DNA of 39,393 nt from Fusobacterium perfoetens (GCF_021531475.1 NZ_JADYTX010000019.1:1-39393); one strand, 5' to 3'; positions 23,351-32,813 are shown, counted from the first letter of the stretch. The notes: generated from the letters alone by a model not told the origin. Translations and numbers: made by a program.

Positions 23351-24550
23351 ATGAAAGAAAAAGTTGTTTTAGCATATTCTGGAGGATTAGATACATCTGT
23401 AATTATACCTTGGTTAAAAGAAAATTATGATTTTGAAGTTATTGCTGTTTCTGTAAATGTTGGACAAAAAGATGATTTTGAGGCTGTGGCTAAAAAAGCA
23501 AAAGAAAGTGGTGCAAGTAAATTTTTCGCCATTGATAAAACAAAAGAGTTAGTTGATGATTATATATTTCCAATGATAAAAGCTGGAGCAAAATATGAAA
23601 ACGAATATCTACTTGGAACTTCTATTGCAAGACCTATAATTGCCAAAGCTCTTGTTGATGTGGCAAAATCTGAGGGAGCAAATTATATTGTCCACGGAGC
23701 TACTGGAAAAGGAAATGACCAAGTTAGATTTGAACTTGGAATTAAAGCTCTTGCTCCAAATATAAAAATAATCGCTCCTTGGCGTATTTGGAATATAAAA
23801 TCAAGAAAGCAAGAAATTGAATACCTAAAAGAAAAAGGCATTGAGCTTCCTTTTAAAGAGAATTCATCTTACAGTAGAGATGAAAATCTTTTCCACATAA
23901 GTCACGAAGGATTAGATTTGGAAAATCCAAGTAACACACCTGATTATAAAAATCTTCTTCAATGGGTTACTCCTCTTGAAGAAACTCCAGACCAAGGGGA
24001 GATTATTCAAATAGATTTTGAACAAGGAATACCTACAAAATTAAATGCAGAAAAATTAAACGGTGTTGAACTTATAAAAAAATTAAATGAAATAGGTGGA
24101 AAACACGGAGTTGGAGTTATAGACTTAGTAGAAAATAGACTTGTTGGAATGAAATCTCGTGGAGTATATGAAACTCCTGGTGGAACAATTCTTTATTTTG
24201 CTCATCAAGAACTTGAAAGACTTTGTCTTGATAGAGAAACTTTCCAAGCAAAAGCAAATCTTTCAAACTATATGGCAAAATTAATCTACAACGGACAATG
24301 GTTTACAACTTATAGAGAAGCTATCTCAGCTTTTGTTAATGTTTCACAAAAATATGTAACTGGAAGTGTAAAGTTAAAACTTTATAAAGGAAATATGATT
24401 CTCCAAGGATTAGACTCAGAATACTCACTTTACTCAGAAGATTTTTCAACTTTTGATGAAGATGAAGTTTATAACCAAAAAGATGCTGAAGGATTTATTA
24501 ATTTATTTGGACTTCCTATAAAAATTCAAGCACTTTTAAGAAATAAATAA
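23351..24550 (+). CDS. argG: Argininosuccinate synthase
   Basis: A 399-residue enzyme of normal length. It joins citrulline and aspartate with ATP to make argininosuccinate. The N-terminal ATP-binding loop is [11 protein letters not shown] (7-17). Other family blocks are [34 protein letters not shown] and [19 protein letters not shown]. The ATG is chosen because GGAGG lies 7 bases before it; a TTG six codons upstream precedes the ribosome site. It follows the binding-protein gene by 23 bases and shares its leader. argH and other arg genes are not in the window. Confidence 0.97.
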   Translation: MKEKVVLAYSGGLDTSVIIPWLKENYDFEVIAVSVNVGQKDDFEAVAKKAKESGASKFFAIDKTKELVDDYIFPMIKAGAKYENEYLLGTSIARPIIAKALVDVAKSEGANYIVHGATGKGNDQVRFELGIKALAPNIKIIAPWRIWNIKSRKQEIEYLKEKGIELPFKENSSYSRDENLFHISHEGLDLENPSNTPDYKNLLQWVTPLEETPDQGEIIQIDFEQGIPTKLNAEKLNGVELIKKLNEIGGKHGVGVIDLVENRLVGMKSRGVYETPGGTILYFAHQELERLCLDRETFQAKANLSNYMAKLIYNGQWFTTYREAISAFVNVSQKYVTGSVKLKLYKGNMILQGLDSEYSLYSEDFSTFDEDEVYNQKDAEGFINLFGLPIKIQALLRNK

Positions 24551-24566
24551 TTCTACTCCCATATAA

Positions 24567-24599
24567 AAAGGAAGCTATTATTATCTAGTAGCTTCCTTT
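24567..24599. terminator. Bidirectional terminator between argG and the PerR-like gene
   Basis: AAAGGAAGCTA (24567-24577) and TAGCTTCCTTT (24589-24599) form a perfect 11-base stem with an 11-base loop. It is flanked by A/T runs on both sides. Confidence 0.88.
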
Positions 24600-24604
24600 A
24601 TCTT

Positions 24605-25045
24605 TTAGTTATTTTCTGATGCTTTTTTTAAGCAATGCTCACAAACACCTTTAAAATAAATATGTTTTTCTTTTATTTGGAATTTATCTAATTGACTTAG
24701 ATCTAAAGAATCTGTATCTAAGAAAATATCATAAATTTGTCCACACTCTGTGCACTTAAAATGTCCGTGTAAAGTCATATTCGCTTCATAACGAGTTTCA
24801 TTTTCCTCTATAACTATCACACTGATAATTCCCTTTTCCACAAAAGTATTTAAAGTATTATAAATTGTAGTTTTTGATAGAGTTGGGATTTCATCACATA
24901 GAGCTTTATATATAGTATCAACAGTAGGATGTATTCTATTTTCTAAAAGAAATTTATATATTTGCATTCTTTGGTAAGATGGTTTTATTCCATTCTCTTT
25001 TAGAAAAGCACCGATATCTTTCACTTCATTTAAAACAGCTTCCAT
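24605..25045 (-). CDS. Fur-family transcriptional repressor, PerR-like
   Basis: A 146-residue Fur-superfamily repressor. A winged helix occupies about residues 1-85 (SKTTIYNTLNTFVEKGII is the recognition region), followed by the dimerisation domain. Structural zinc is held by C98-x-x-C101 and C135-x-x-C138; regulatory-metal histidines are seen at H39, H93 and H95. The residue five after C101 is D106. At this place PerR has Asp where Fur has Glu, so a peroxide sensor is favoured over an iron sensor. It should repress oxidative-stress genes with Fe or Mn bound. The promoter overlaps a palindrome, suggesting autoregulation. Confidence 0.88.
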   Translation of the reverse strand: MEAVLNEVKDIGAFLKENGIKPSYQRMQIYKFLLENRIHPTVDTIYKALCDEIPTLSKTTIYNTLNTFVEKGIISVIVIEENETRYEANMTLHGHFKCTECGQIYDIFLDTDSLDLSQLDKFQIKEKHIYFKGVCEHCLKKASENN

Positions 25046-25074
25046 AATTGTACTCCTTTCATTATGTAATAATT

Positions 25075-25111
25075 GTTAATATATTATAATTTAAAATTGA
25101 GTAAAAGTAAA
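25075..25111 (-). promoter_or_regulatory. Promoter of the PerR-like gene with an overlapping palindromic box
   Basis: On the minus strand TTTACT (25106-25111), a 17-base spacer and TATAAT (25083-25088). The -10 overlaps a perfect 10-base palindrome TAATATATTA (25077-25086). The longer stretch TTATAATATATTAAC partly resembles the per box TTATAATnATTATAA. Autorepression is plausible. Confidence 0.5.
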
Positions 25112-25122
25112 GTGTTTTTTGA

Positions 25123-25572
25123 TTATTTTAAAAATTTTTTCATTATATATCTGTCAATTCCTATATCATATTCATCTTTTTCTAAACTCTCTATAAAATA
25201 TCCTATTCTTTTATAAAGATTTATTGCTTTTATATTTTTAGGATCAACAGTTAAAGAAACAATCTTTTTTCCATAATTTTTAAAATATTCTTCACAATGA
25301 AGTAAAAGTTTAGTTCCTATCCCTTTTTCTCTATATTCTTTCATCACAGAAAATCCATATAAAAATATCTCTGGTCTGTCAAAAGCTACCATAAACTCTG
25401 CTGCACCTACAATTTTTCCCTCTTCAAAGGCAGCAAAAACTTTTCCAAATTTTACTATTGGTTTCAAAATCCAAAGGTCAACTCCTCCAAATTTTCCAAA
25501 AGTATATTTCTCCATTTCAACTATCTCATTCATATATTCTTTATCTTTTATAGAGATTTCTTTTATTTCCAT
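25123..25572 (-). CDS. GNAT-family N-acetyltransferase
   Basis: A 149-residue GNAT enzyme of standard size. The acetyl-CoA binding motif A is visible as EKGIGTKLLLHCEEYF (about residues 84-99), followed by SLTVDPKNIKAINLYKRIGYF, the usual motif B with the family's N-x-x-A-x-x-L-Y-x-x-x-G-F/Y pattern. The N-terminal part (EMEKYTFGKFGGVDLW) resembles RimI-like enzymes, but the acceptor (protein N-terminus or small molecule) cannot be told. It starts 8 bases after truA ends and is probably cotranscribed with it. Confidence 0.85.
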   Translation of the reverse strand: MEIKEISIKDKEYMNEIVEMEKYTFGKFGGVDLWILKPIVKFGKVFAAFEEGKIVGAAEFMVAFDRPEIFLYGFSVMKEYREKGIGTKLLLHCEEYFKNYGKKIVSLTVDPKNIKAINLYKRIGYFIESLEKDEYDIGIDRYIMKKFLK

Positions 25573-25580
25573 TTTTTCTC

Positions 25581-26318
25581 CTAATATTCTACCTTCGAAA
25601 GATAAAGACCTGACGGTTCAGCAATCTCAATCTTATACTCTTTAAAAGGATTTTCTAGTAATTCTCTTATATAGTTTTCGGGTTTTCTTCCAAAATATAT
25701 ATCTAATGCTGTCCCTACAATAATTCTAATCTGAGTTTTTAAAAAAGCATTTCCCTCTATATATATTCCCATTGTATCTTCATCTTTTAAATATGTTTCT
25801 ATATTATAAATAGTCCTTATACTTGTTTTATTATTTTCATCTTTCAATCTAAAATTATTAAAATCATGTTCTCCAATAAGAGGTTTTAAAATTTCTAAAA
25901 ACTTTTCACAATCAATTTTTTTATTTACATAAGTTTTATATCTTCTTGAAAAAACATCTTTTTTCCAAGTGATAATATATTCATAAGCTCTGGTCTTAGC
26001 CTGAAATCTTGAATTAAAATCTAAACCAACCTCTTCAATATTATAAATATCTATATCATTTGGTAAAAGTTTATTTAAAGCTCTTTGAAAATTTTTTAAT
26101 GGAATAGTTATATTATCATTTATAAAAAAATTAGATACTTGAACTGAAGCATGAACTCCTCTATCTGTTCTACCAGCAGTTACCATATTGATATCTTCTT
26201 TTAAAATAATTTTTAAAACTCTTTCTATCTCACCTTGGACTGTCCTTTTATCTGGCTGTCTTTGAAAACCATAAAAGTCACTTCCGTCATAAGCATAAGT
26301 TATTTTTATATTTCTCAT
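25581..26318 (-). CDS. truA: tRNA pseudouridine(38-40) synthase TruA
   Basis: A 245-residue TruA enzyme that converts uridines 38-40 of tRNA anticodon arms to pseudouridine. The catalytic aspartate is D52 in AGRTDRGVHA, preceded by YDGSDFYGFQRQP (10-22). Later blocks are FNSRFQAKTRAYEYII and FLKTQIRIIVGTAL. The length is normal. A promoter lies directly upstream (26350-26378), so it can be expressed apart from recA-recX, although all genes run in the same direction. Confidence 0.96.
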   Translation of the reverse strand: MRNIKITYAYDGSDFYGFQRQPDKRTVQGEIERVLKIILKEDINMVTAGRTDRGVHASVQVSNFFINDNITIPLKNFQRALNKLLPNDIDIYNIEEVGLDFNSRFQAKTRAYEYIITWKKDVFSRRYKTYVNKKIDCEKFLEILKPLIGEHDFNNFRLKDENNKTSIRTIYNIETYLKDEDTMGIYIEGNAFLKTQIRIIVGTALDIYFGRKPENYIRELLENPFKEYKIEIAEPSGLYLSKVEY

Positions 26319-26349
26319 TCTTTTCCCCTTAAAAAATTTATCAAGCTAT

Positions 26350-26378
26350 ATCATATCATATATGATTTTTTTTATCAA
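26350..26378 (-). promoter_or_regulatory. Promoter of truA
   Basis: On the minus strand TTGATA (26373-26378), a 17-base spacer and TATGAT (26350-26355). A perfect palindrome ATCATATATGAT lies within the spacer and -10 region. Confidence 0.55.
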
Positions 26379-26388
26379 TAAAATATAT

Positions 26389-26934
26389 TTACAACTCTTT
26401 CTTTGCTTCTCTTATTGCACTATATTGAAATCCTTTTCTCATAAGAGATTCTATCTTTTTTCTCTCCTCTTTATCTCCCATTTTTATCCAAAGTTTTTTT
26501 ATTTCTTCAATCTCATCATCTTGATTATCTTCTAAAAGTTCCCTTATTATATTTTTCTCTACACCTTTCATTAAAAGATTGTACTCTAATTTTCTACTTC
26601 CCCAACTTTTATGGCAATTTATAAAAGATACAGCAAAATCTCTATCATTTAGATAGTTATGTCCTTTTAATTTTTCAACTATTTTCAAAACTATATCTTT
26701 TTCTTTATATTTCATTACAAGTTTTGTTGTTATTTCTCTTACAGAATAGTCTCTTTTTTCAAGCAACCAATATGAAAAAGAGAGAACAGCTCTCTCTACA
26801 AGCTCAAGATATATATCTTTTGCAAGGTCTATTCCCTCTTTCAATTTGTATTCATCTATTGTTTTTTTCTGAAGAGAAATTTCCACACCATTTTCAAATA
26901 AAATTTTATTCTTCTGGAGCTTCAAAATCTTCAT
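26389..26934 (-). CDS. recX: Regulatory protein RecX
   Basis: A 181-residue RecX-family protein built of helical repeats. Recognisable parts are [41 protein letters not shown] and [15 protein letters not shown]. RecX binds RecA filaments and tunes recombination. The gene overlaps the end of recA by 29 bases, the arrangement common in bacteria, and is translationally coupled. The length is within the family range. Confidence 0.9.
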   Translation of the reverse strand: MKILKLQKNKILFENGVEISLQKKTIDEYKLKEGIDLAKDIYLELVERAVLSFSYWLLEKRDYSVREITTKLVMKYKEKDIVLKIVEKLKGHNYLNDRDFAVSFINCHKSWGSRKLEYNLLMKGVEKNIIRELLEDNQDDEIEEIKKLWIKMGDKEERKKIESLMRKGFQYSAIREAKKEL

Positions 26935-27985
26935 CTATTCCGTCCTCTCCCTCTTCTTCTGAAGATGTTTTTGCTAAAGGAACTTGTTTTTCTTTTAATT
27001 CATTGTAGATTTTTTCTAGTAAATCTTTTTCTTCTTCAAGTCTAGCTTTTACATTTTCTTTACCTTGACCAAGTCTCATATCTCCATAGCTAAACCAAGC
27101 TCCAGATTTAGAAACTATATCTGCATCAATAGCAGCGTCTAAAATCTCTCCTACTTTTGAAATTCCTTTTCCATACATTATTTGGAAAGTTGCTTCTTTG
27201 AATGGAGGAGCTATTTTATTTTTAGTAACTTTTACTAAAACTTCATTTCCTATAATATTATCTCCTTGTTTTACAGAACCTACTCTTTTTATTTCAAGTC
27301 TTACAGAAGCATAGAATTTTAAAGCTTTTCCTCCTGTTGTTGTTGTTTGAGGTCCAAATCCAAATCCACCAATTTTATCTCTTATTTGGTTAATAAATAT
27401 TATTGTAGTTTTTGATTTATTTAGAGTTCCTGTTAATTTTCTAAGAGCTTTTGACATAAGTCTTGCTTGAAGTCCCATCTGTTGATCTGACATCTCTCCG
27501 TCAATCTCAGCTTTTGGAACTAATGCTGCAACTGAGTCAACAACTATTACATCTATTGCTGATGAATGAACTAATGAATCAACTATTTCTAATGCTTGTT
27601 CTCCATAATCTGGTTGAGAAATTAAAAGTTCATCTATATCAACACCAAGTGCTTTTGCATAAGTTGGATCAAGAGCGTGTTCAGCATCTATGAAAGCTGC
27701 TATTCCTCCAGCTTTTTGTGCTTCAGCTATTATATGAAGAGCTATTGTAGTTTTACCAGAACTTTCAGCTCCATAAACTTCTATTATTCTTCCTCTTGGT
27801 ACTCCTCCAAGACCTAAAGCTGCGTCAAGATTTATACTTCCTGTTGGGATAACTTCTATATTCATAGATGAGTTTTCTCCCAATTTCATTATAGCTCCCT
27901 CTCCGAAATCTTTAGTAATTTGTTTTATTGCATTTTCTAATGCTTTATTTTTATCTACAACCTCTGATGATTTTTTTACAGCCAC
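26906..27985 (-). CDS. recA: Recombinase RecA
   Basis: A 359-residue RecA, full length. Walker A reads GAESSGKT (72-79), with Ala where most RecA proteins have Pro. Walker B is [10 protein letters not shown] (about 136-145), loop 1 is [11 protein letters not shown], and loop 2 leads into [19 protein letters not shown]. The acidic C-terminal tail ([17 protein letters not shown]) is typical. The start codon is GTG with AAGGAGG 6 bases upstream. Only 11 bases separate it from the preceding glycosyltransferase gene, so it is likely transcribed with the LPS genes; no SOS-type box or strong promoter was seen in that gap. Confidence 0.98.
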   Translation of the reverse strand: MAVKKSSEVVDKNKALENAIKQITKDFGEGAIMKLGENSSMNIEVIPTGSINLDAALGLGGVPRGRIIEVYGAESSGKTTIALHIIAEAQKAGGIAAFIDAEHALDPTYAKALGVDIDELLISQPDYGEQALEIVDSLVHSSAIDVIVVDSVAALVPKAEIDGEMSDQQMGLQARLMSKALRKLTGTLNKSKTTIIFINQIRDKIGGFGFGPQTTTTGGKALKFYASVRLEIKRVGSVKQGDNIIGNEVLVKVTKNKIAPPFKEATFQIMYGKGISKVGEILDAAIDADIVSKSGAWFSYGDMRLGQGKENVKARLEEEKDLLEKIYNELKEKQVPLAKTSSEEEGEDGIDEDFEAPEE

Positions 27986-27996
27986 AACAAACCTCC

Positions 27997-28989
27997 TTAA
28001 TTTTTTTCTAAATCTTTTACAATTTTTTCAAAAATATAATTTTCATCAATATTATTCATACAATTAAAATGTCCTTTAGGGCATTTTTTTCCTCCATGTA
28101 AACTACAAGGAGAACATTTTTCATTGGCATAGATAAGTTCTGCCAAATTGTTATACTCAAACATATTAGGATCTGTTGGTCCAAATATTACATAGGATTT
28201 ACAACCAACACCTCTTCCTATATGAAATGGTCCTGAGTCATTAGTAACTAAAAGTTTCGATACAGAAAGCAAAGCCCCACTCTCTTTAAGTGAAATTTTT
28301 CCTGCAAGATTGATACAAGAATTTTCACTTACTTTATTGATAAGCTCACATCTTTCAATATCCTCTTTTCCACCTAATAAAACAGTTTTTATTTTATATT
28401 TGTCATAAAGTTTTTTTGCTAATTTTCCAAATTTTTCAGGTAACCATTTTTTTGTTTCCTTTGAAGCTCCCGGAGCCATAGCAAACATTCCTGAATATTT
28501 TTTTACATTTTCCAAATCATCTTTAGAAAAATTAAAATCCAAATCTTCCCATTTGTATTTTATCCCCAAAACTTTAAAAGCTTTGAAATAATTTTTTATT
28601 ATTGTATCATCTACATGATATTTTATAAGTTTTAATTTTACAAGCAGTGACTTCCAAAGTTTTCTCTTAGGATATACAAAGATTTTTGATTTTATTTCAC
28701 TTGAAATAAGTTTTGATCTAAATTTTCTATGAAGATCAAACACATAATCATATTTATTTTCATTTAATTTTTTTCCAAATTTTTTAATATTTCTAAATCC
28801 ATCATCTTTTTTCTTATCAAAAAGAATAAGATTATCTATATATGGACTTCCCTCTATTGAATCCTTAAAATTTTTTAAAACTACAAAATCTATAACAATA
28901 TCTGGAAATTTTTCCTTAAGTTGTTTTAATATAGGAGTAGTAAGTATTATATCACCAATAGAGCTTAATCTTATTATCAAAACTCTCAT
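27997..28989 (-). CDS. LPS heptosyltransferase-type glycosyltransferase (family GT9)
   Basis: A 330-residue GT9 enzyme with the two Rossmann halves. The N-terminus is [20 protein letters not shown]; the donor-site region has [33 protein letters not shown] and [16 protein letters not shown]. It ends with a cysteine-rich motif [17 protein letters not shown]. It should add heptose or another sugar to the inner core of lipopolysaccharide at the cytoplasmic face of the inner membrane. It starts 4 bases inside the kinase gene and precedes recA. Confidence 0.9.
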   Translation of the reverse strand: MRVLIIRLSSIGDIILTTPILKQLKEKFPDIVIDFVVLKNFKDSIEGSPYIDNLILFDKKKDDGFRNIKKFGKKLNENKYDYVFDLHRKFRSKLISSEIKSKIFVYPKRKLWKSLLVKLKLIKYHVDDTIIKNYFKAFKVLGIKYKWEDLDFNFSKDDLENVKKYSGMFAMAPGASKETKKWLPEKFGKLAKKLYDKYKIKTVLLGGKEDIERCELINKVSENSCINLAGKISLKESGALLSVSKLLVTNDSGPFHIGRGVGCKSYVIFGPTDPNMFEYNNLAELIYANEKCSPCSLHGGKKCPKGHFNCMNNIDENYIFEKIVKDLEKN

Positions 28990-29819
28990 TGGTTTTCCTC
29001 CTGATTTTCATTATTGATCTCACTTGAATATTTTTCAAAATCTTTATTTCTTTTAAATTTTAATTTTATTTTTTGGAATATACTTTCTTTTGGTTCTAAA
29101 TTTTCTGACTTTTTAAATTTTTCCCCTCTTAAAAGAGATTTTACAAAAGCTCTAACTTTTCCCCAAAATATCAAGTAATAATCTACAAGTCTTGCTACTA
29201 TATGATATATTCCATGTCTTTTATAATATTTTTTTATACTTTGCCCACAACTAGTTTCAAGGTATATAAATTCATAAGCTTGGGCAAATTTTCCAAAAAT
29301 ACTTTTTTTAAATCTAGCATCAATTATATAGCAAAATCCATTGGAAATTATAAAGTTTGAAAGTTGACTATCTCCATGGATAAATCCTTTAGAATGGATT
29401 TTTTCAAGGGTATCGCAGATAATTTCTATATTATCGATATTTCCCTCTCTACCGTCTATATATTCCATCACTAAATAGGAATCCACAACCATTCCAAACT
29501 TTTTAGTTTCACAAGCAAAATAAGGTTTTGCTGTATCTATTCCATTTTTTAATATTTTTTCTAAACATAGAAACTCTCTTTGAGATTCTCCTCCTCTAAA
29601 TATAGAAAGAAATCTCTGCCATTTTCTTGTATTTTTCTCTGTAGGAATCTTATAAACATAAGTTTTTCCATTAAGCTCAATCAGTTTTACTGTACTTCTA
29701 TGGTCAGACTTAAGAGTTTTCAAAACTTTTATTCTTTTTTCCTCAATAGGATTAAAAAATTTTGTAGAAGAGAGTTCATCAAAATATATATTTTTCTTTT
29801 TCATTATACCTTTATACAT
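28986..29819 (-). CDS. LPS core kinase (WaaY/InaA-like protein kinase fold)
   Basis: A 277-residue protein-kinase-like enzyme. The catalytic loop is FIHGDSQLSNFII (about 145-157), and the metal-binding aspartate is in CYIIDARFKK. An N-terminal lysine in KTYVYKIP is the likely ATP-binding residue. The C-terminal 60 residues are basic, then acidic, and unassigned. LPS kinases of this type (RfaY/WaaP group) phosphorylate core heptose, which strengthens the outer membrane. It sits between two GT9 genes, overlaps the next by 4 bases, and has AGGAGAG upstream of its ATG. Confidence 0.8.
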   Translation of the reverse strand: MYKGIMKKKNIYFDELSSTKFFNPIEEKRIKVLKTLKSDHRSTVKLIELNGKTYVYKIPTEKNTRKWQRFLSIFRGGESQREFLCLEKILKNGIDTAKPYFACETKKFGMVVDSYLVMEYIDGREGNIDNIEIICDTLEKIHSKGFIHGDSQLSNFIISNGFCYIIDARFKKSIFGKFAQAYEFIYLETSCGQSIKKYYKRHGIYHIVARLVDYYLIFWGKVRAFVKSLLRGEKFKKSENLEPKESIFQKIKLKFKRNKDFEKYSSEINNENQEENQ

Positions 29820-29823
29820 ACTC

Positions 29824-30834
29824 TCACTCTCCTAAATATTCTTTTATCTCATTAAATACCTCTTCAGGTAAAATATCTCTCATACATTTAAAATGTTTTT
29901 CTGGACAAGACTTTCCTCCGTGAATACCACAAGGTCTACATTTTAGTCCATCTACTTGGAATACTTTGCTATTTAGACTCCAAGGAAAAAATCCGAATTT
30001 TTCAATTGTAGGTCCAAAAAGTGCAAATATTCTTGGCTTTTTAAAAGCTGAGGCTATATGAATAGGTGAAGAATCATTTGTCACCACAACATCTGCTCTT
30101 GATAAAATATCTGCTAACTCCAAAAGTGAAGTCTTTCCTCTCATATCAATTGTATTTTCTTTTTCTATTGGAAGATTTATCTCATCTTTTCCACCTACAA
30201 CAATCAATCTTGCATTAGAAAGTTTTTTTAAACTTTCAGCTAATTTATTAAAATATTCAACTGGCCATTGTTTTGTAAACCATTTACTTCCCGGAGCAAG
30301 AACAACCACCTTTTTATCTTCCAAAAGATTTTCTTTCCAAAGGTTGTCCCCCTTCATTTTCTCTTTTTCTCCAGGATAAAGTTCTATCTCATATCTTTTT
30401 TTATTTTCTGGAGCTACAAAACTCAAAAGTTTTTCAACCTCGTGTTTTGTTCTATCATATTTTATCTTCTCTGTAAAAAGACAACTTCCAGATGCTATGT
30501 CATAACCTTTTCTTATTGGAGAACGAGAAAGCCACGAAAGTATTGAACTTCTTAAGTATCTATGAGGAGTTATTACCATATTAAAATTTTCATAACGAAG
30601 TCTTTTTCCAAGTTGCCACACTCCGCTTATTCCCTTATGCTCTCCTCTTTTATCATAGACAATAATATTATTAAGATGTGGATTATTTTTAAGAATTGCC
30701 TCTCCACTTGGAGTAGTTACATAAGTAATATCAGAATCTGGATAAGTATCTTTTATTTTTTTTATCAGAGGTGTAGATAAAACTATATCTCCAATAAAAG
30801 CTGTATGTATTATTAATATTCTCAAAATTTTCAC
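29824..30834 (-). CDS. LPS heptosyltransferase (family GT9, WaaF-like)
   Basis: A 336-residue GT9 enzyme, the one most like heptosyltransferase II. Blocks are LIIHTAFIGDIVLSTPLIKKI, VLAPGSKWFTKQWPVEYFNKL, VVTNDSSPIHIASAFKKP, and the C-terminal CRPCGIHGGKSCPEKHFKCM. It transfers L-glycero-D-manno-heptose (or the local equivalent) to the growing core. It is separated by 5 bases from its upstream neighbour of the same family, which suggests successive additions to the same acceptor. Confidence 0.9.
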   Translation of the reverse strand: MKILRILIIHTAFIGDIVLSTPLIKKIKDTYPDSDITYVTTPSGEAILKNNPHLNNIIVYDKRGEHKGISGVWQLGKRLRYENFNMVITPHRYLRSSILSWLSRSPIRKGYDIASGSCLFTEKIKYDRTKHEVEKLLSFVAPENKKRYEIELYPGEKEKMKGDNLWKENLLEDKKVVVLAPGSKWFTKQWPVEYFNKLAESLKKLSNARLIVVGGKDEINLPIEKENTIDMRGKTSLLELADILSRADVVVTNDSSPIHIASAFKKPRIFALFGPTIEKFGFFPWSLNSKVFQVDGLKCRPCGIHGGKSCPEKHFKCMRDILPEEVFNEIKEYLGE

Positions 30835-30839
30835 CCTCT

Positions 30840-31880
30840 TTATCTTAAACTTTCATCTAAAGCGTCTACTATCTCTTTTTCTATACTCTCATCATAAGAA
30901 GAAAAATATTTATCCTCTTTAGAATAATTTTCAACTACTTTTCTCTCTGGTCTATCTGGAATTATATATTTTACATTTTTATTATTTATTACTCCCCATC
31001 TGATTGGGTGTTGAGTTTTTTTATTTGGGTAGATTGCCACTATATTTTTTCCTAAAGCTCCAGCTAAATGAGTTGGACCAGTTGACCCACCAAGATAAAC
31101 TGTTGCTTTGTCTATTATTCCTGCAAGATTTAAAACTGAACCTTCATTTGCAAAAACATAGATTTTTTCTCTATCGATTCCCTTTAGGATTTTCTCAGCT
31201 CTCTCTTTTTCACTAATATGACAAGCAATAATTATTGAAATATCCCCTCTTCTGTCATAAATTTTTTGCAATAAATTTTGATACTGCTCATCTGTTATAG
31301 TTTTTGCTGAACCTCCCATAAAAGGATTTACAACTAAAACCTTTCCAGATATTTTATTTTTATCTATATACATATTTGCAACATCTATATTTTCTTGCTC
31401 CAAATATATTTTACTATTTATTTCAAAAACTTCATCATATCTTTTTGGATCTATTTTTCTTATTAAATCCAAATTATACTCTGCCTCATTTTTTATAGAA
31501 TGAGATCTTTTTTGCCAAACTCCTCTATTGAAAGAAAAAATAGAATATATTTTTGATATTGGACCTACTCTATAACTTGCTCCACTTTTTCTTGCAAGTT
31601 TTGAAATAATTTTATCATTATAAAGTGCAATAAAAATATCTGTGTTAAAGCTTTTTATTTCATTTTCTAATTCTTCTTCTGAGTAATCATCTATCTTTAT
31701 TATTCTATCTATATAAGGAAGATTTTTAACTATCTCATAGTTATAATTTCTAACTAATATCATAATCTCTGCATTAGGAAACATTTTTCTTGCCATAAAA
31801 AAACTAGGGATTGATAATAACAAATCTCCTATTTTATCTGTTCTTGAAATTATTATTTTTTTTATTTCATTAACTTCCAT
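30840..31880 (-). CDS. Glycosyltransferase family 9 protein (LPS core)
   Basis: A 346-residue GT9 enzyme with N-terminal KIIISRTDKIGDLLLSIPS (7-25) and the donor-site stretch VYLGGSTGPTHLAGALGKN with VAIYPNKKTQHPIRWG. Unlike its two operon relatives it lacks the C-terminal cysteine-rich HGGKxCP motif, so it may use another sugar donor or acceptor. Second gene of the LPS operon, 11 bases after the GT2 gene. Confidence 0.87.
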   Translation of the reverse strand: MEVNEIKKIIISRTDKIGDLLLSIPSFFMARKMFPNAEIMILVRNYNYEIVKNLPYIDRIIKIDDYSEEELENEIKSFNTDIFIALYNDKIISKLARKSGASYRVGPISKIYSIFSFNRGVWQKRSHSIKNEAEYNLDLIRKIDPKRYDEVFEINSKIYLEQENIDVANMYIDKNKISGKVLVVNPFMGGSAKTITDEQYQNLLQKIYDRRGDISIIIACHISEKERAEKILKGIDREKIYVFANEGSVLNLAGIIDKATVYLGGSTGPTHLAGALGKNIVAIYPNKKTQHPIRWGVINNKNVKYIIPDRPERKVVENYSKEDKYFSSYDESIEKEIVDALDESLR

Positions 31881-31891
31881 CTGTTTCCCCT

Positions 31892-32653
31892 CTATTTTTT
31901 GTAAGAATTATTCTTATACATCTCTCTAAGTTTGAAATATTTTACCATTGAGTACATTGCACTTGTAGATGCAATCATAAGCCCCTCTATTCCATCTAAA
32001 AATCCAAGTCTTATTATATACATTCTTATAAATTTAAAAATTGGATTAAAAATTATTTGAAAATTTGACGGTCTCTTTCCTCTTCTATAATATTCCTTTG
32101 CGCCCTCTGTTGTGTATCTATTAAACTTTGTAAAATATTCCTCTAATGTTATATAGCTATGATGATAGATTTCTTCTTTTAATCTATAAACTTTTTTATC
32201 TGTTAAAAATTCCTCATGAACTTCGTTTGTATTAAATCTTCCAACATCTTTTTTAAAAAGTCTTATATGATATTGGTTGCTCCAACCACCATGTTTCAAT
32301 TTTTTTCCAAAGCATACTGATGAAAAATTTATTTCAAAAACTTCTTTTTCACTTTCATTTTCTTTTATCTCTTTTAATTTCTTAGCAAGTTTTGGAGAAA
32401 TTTCTTCGTCTGCGTCAATATTTAAAACCCAATCTCCTGTAGCATTTTCTATAGCAACATTTCTTTGTTTTCCATAACCTAGCCATTTTTGATTGATAAA
32501 TCTAGCTCCGTATTTTTTGGCTATCTCTTCTGTTTTATCAGTTGATCCACTGTCAACTATAACTATTTCATCAGCTACCCCTTCTAAAGATTTTAAAGTT
32601 TTTTCTAAGATTCTCTCTTCATTAAGAGTAATCATTGCCACAGATAATTTCAT
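31892..32653 (-). CDS. Family 2 glycosyltransferase (WaaE/KdtX-like, LPS core)
   Basis: A 253-residue GT2 enzyme. It opens LSVAMITLNEERILEKTL, followed by IVIVDSGSTDKTEEIAKKYG and the DxD-type metal site LNIDADEEIS. The family-specific pieces WLGYGKQRNVAIENATGDW, NEVHEEFL and a C-terminal amphipathic helix are those of WaaE/KdtX beta-glucosyl or galactosyl transferases acting on LPS inner core. First gene of the operon, with GGGGGAG before its ATG and its own promoter. Confidence 0.9.
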   Translation of the reverse strand: MKLSVAMITLNEERILEKTLKSLEGVADEIVIVDSGSTDKTEEIAKKYGARFINQKWLGYGKQRNVAIENATGDWVLNIDADEEISPKLAKKLKEIKENESEKEVFEINFSSVCFGKKLKHGGWSNQYHIRLFKKDVGRFNTNEVHEEFLTDKKVYRLKEEIYHHSYITLEEYFTKFNRYTTEGAKEYYRRGKRPSNFQIIFNPIFKFIRMYIIRLGFLDGIEGLMIASTSAMYSMVKYFKLREMYKNNSYKK

Positions 32654-32664
32654 AACTCCCCCAT

Positions 32665-32676
32665 TTCTTATAAGAA
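32665..32676. promoter_or_regulatory. Palindrome TTCTTATAAGAA in the leader of the LPS operon
   Basis: A perfect 12-base palindrome just before the ribosome-binding site of the GT2 gene. It could be an operator or a small hairpin; chance occurrence in AT-rich DNA is possible. Confidence 0.25.
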
Positions 32677-32710
32677 AAAATATTTACATTATTTTTGATT
32701 ATCTATAATA

Positions 32711-32719
32711 ATTATACCA
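32711..32719 (-). promoter_or_regulatory. Extended -10 promoter of the LPS/recA operon
   Basis: On the minus strand TGGTATAAT gives a perfect -10 with TGN extension, about 60 bases before the first gene. The -35 (TTATAA) is poor. Confidence 0.5.
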
Positions 32720-32770
32720 AATAAATAGGTTTTTATAAAGTAATATTTCAATATATTCAAAATTTTTCAA

Positions 32771-32813
32771 AAAAACAAACCTAGAATTTAACAAAGTTTT
32801 AAATCCTAGGTTT
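32771..32813 (-). terminator. Terminator after niaR
   Basis: Arms 32777-32789 and 32801-32813 pair over 13 bases (AAACCTAGAATTT / AAATCCTAGGTTT). The single mismatch becomes G-U in the minus-strand RNA. A T-run follows on the minus strand. Confidence 0.82.

Noticed and set aside
27463-27693. Plus-strand Leu-rich frame inside recA
   Set aside because: It is an antisense shadow of a strongly conserved gene, without a start signal.
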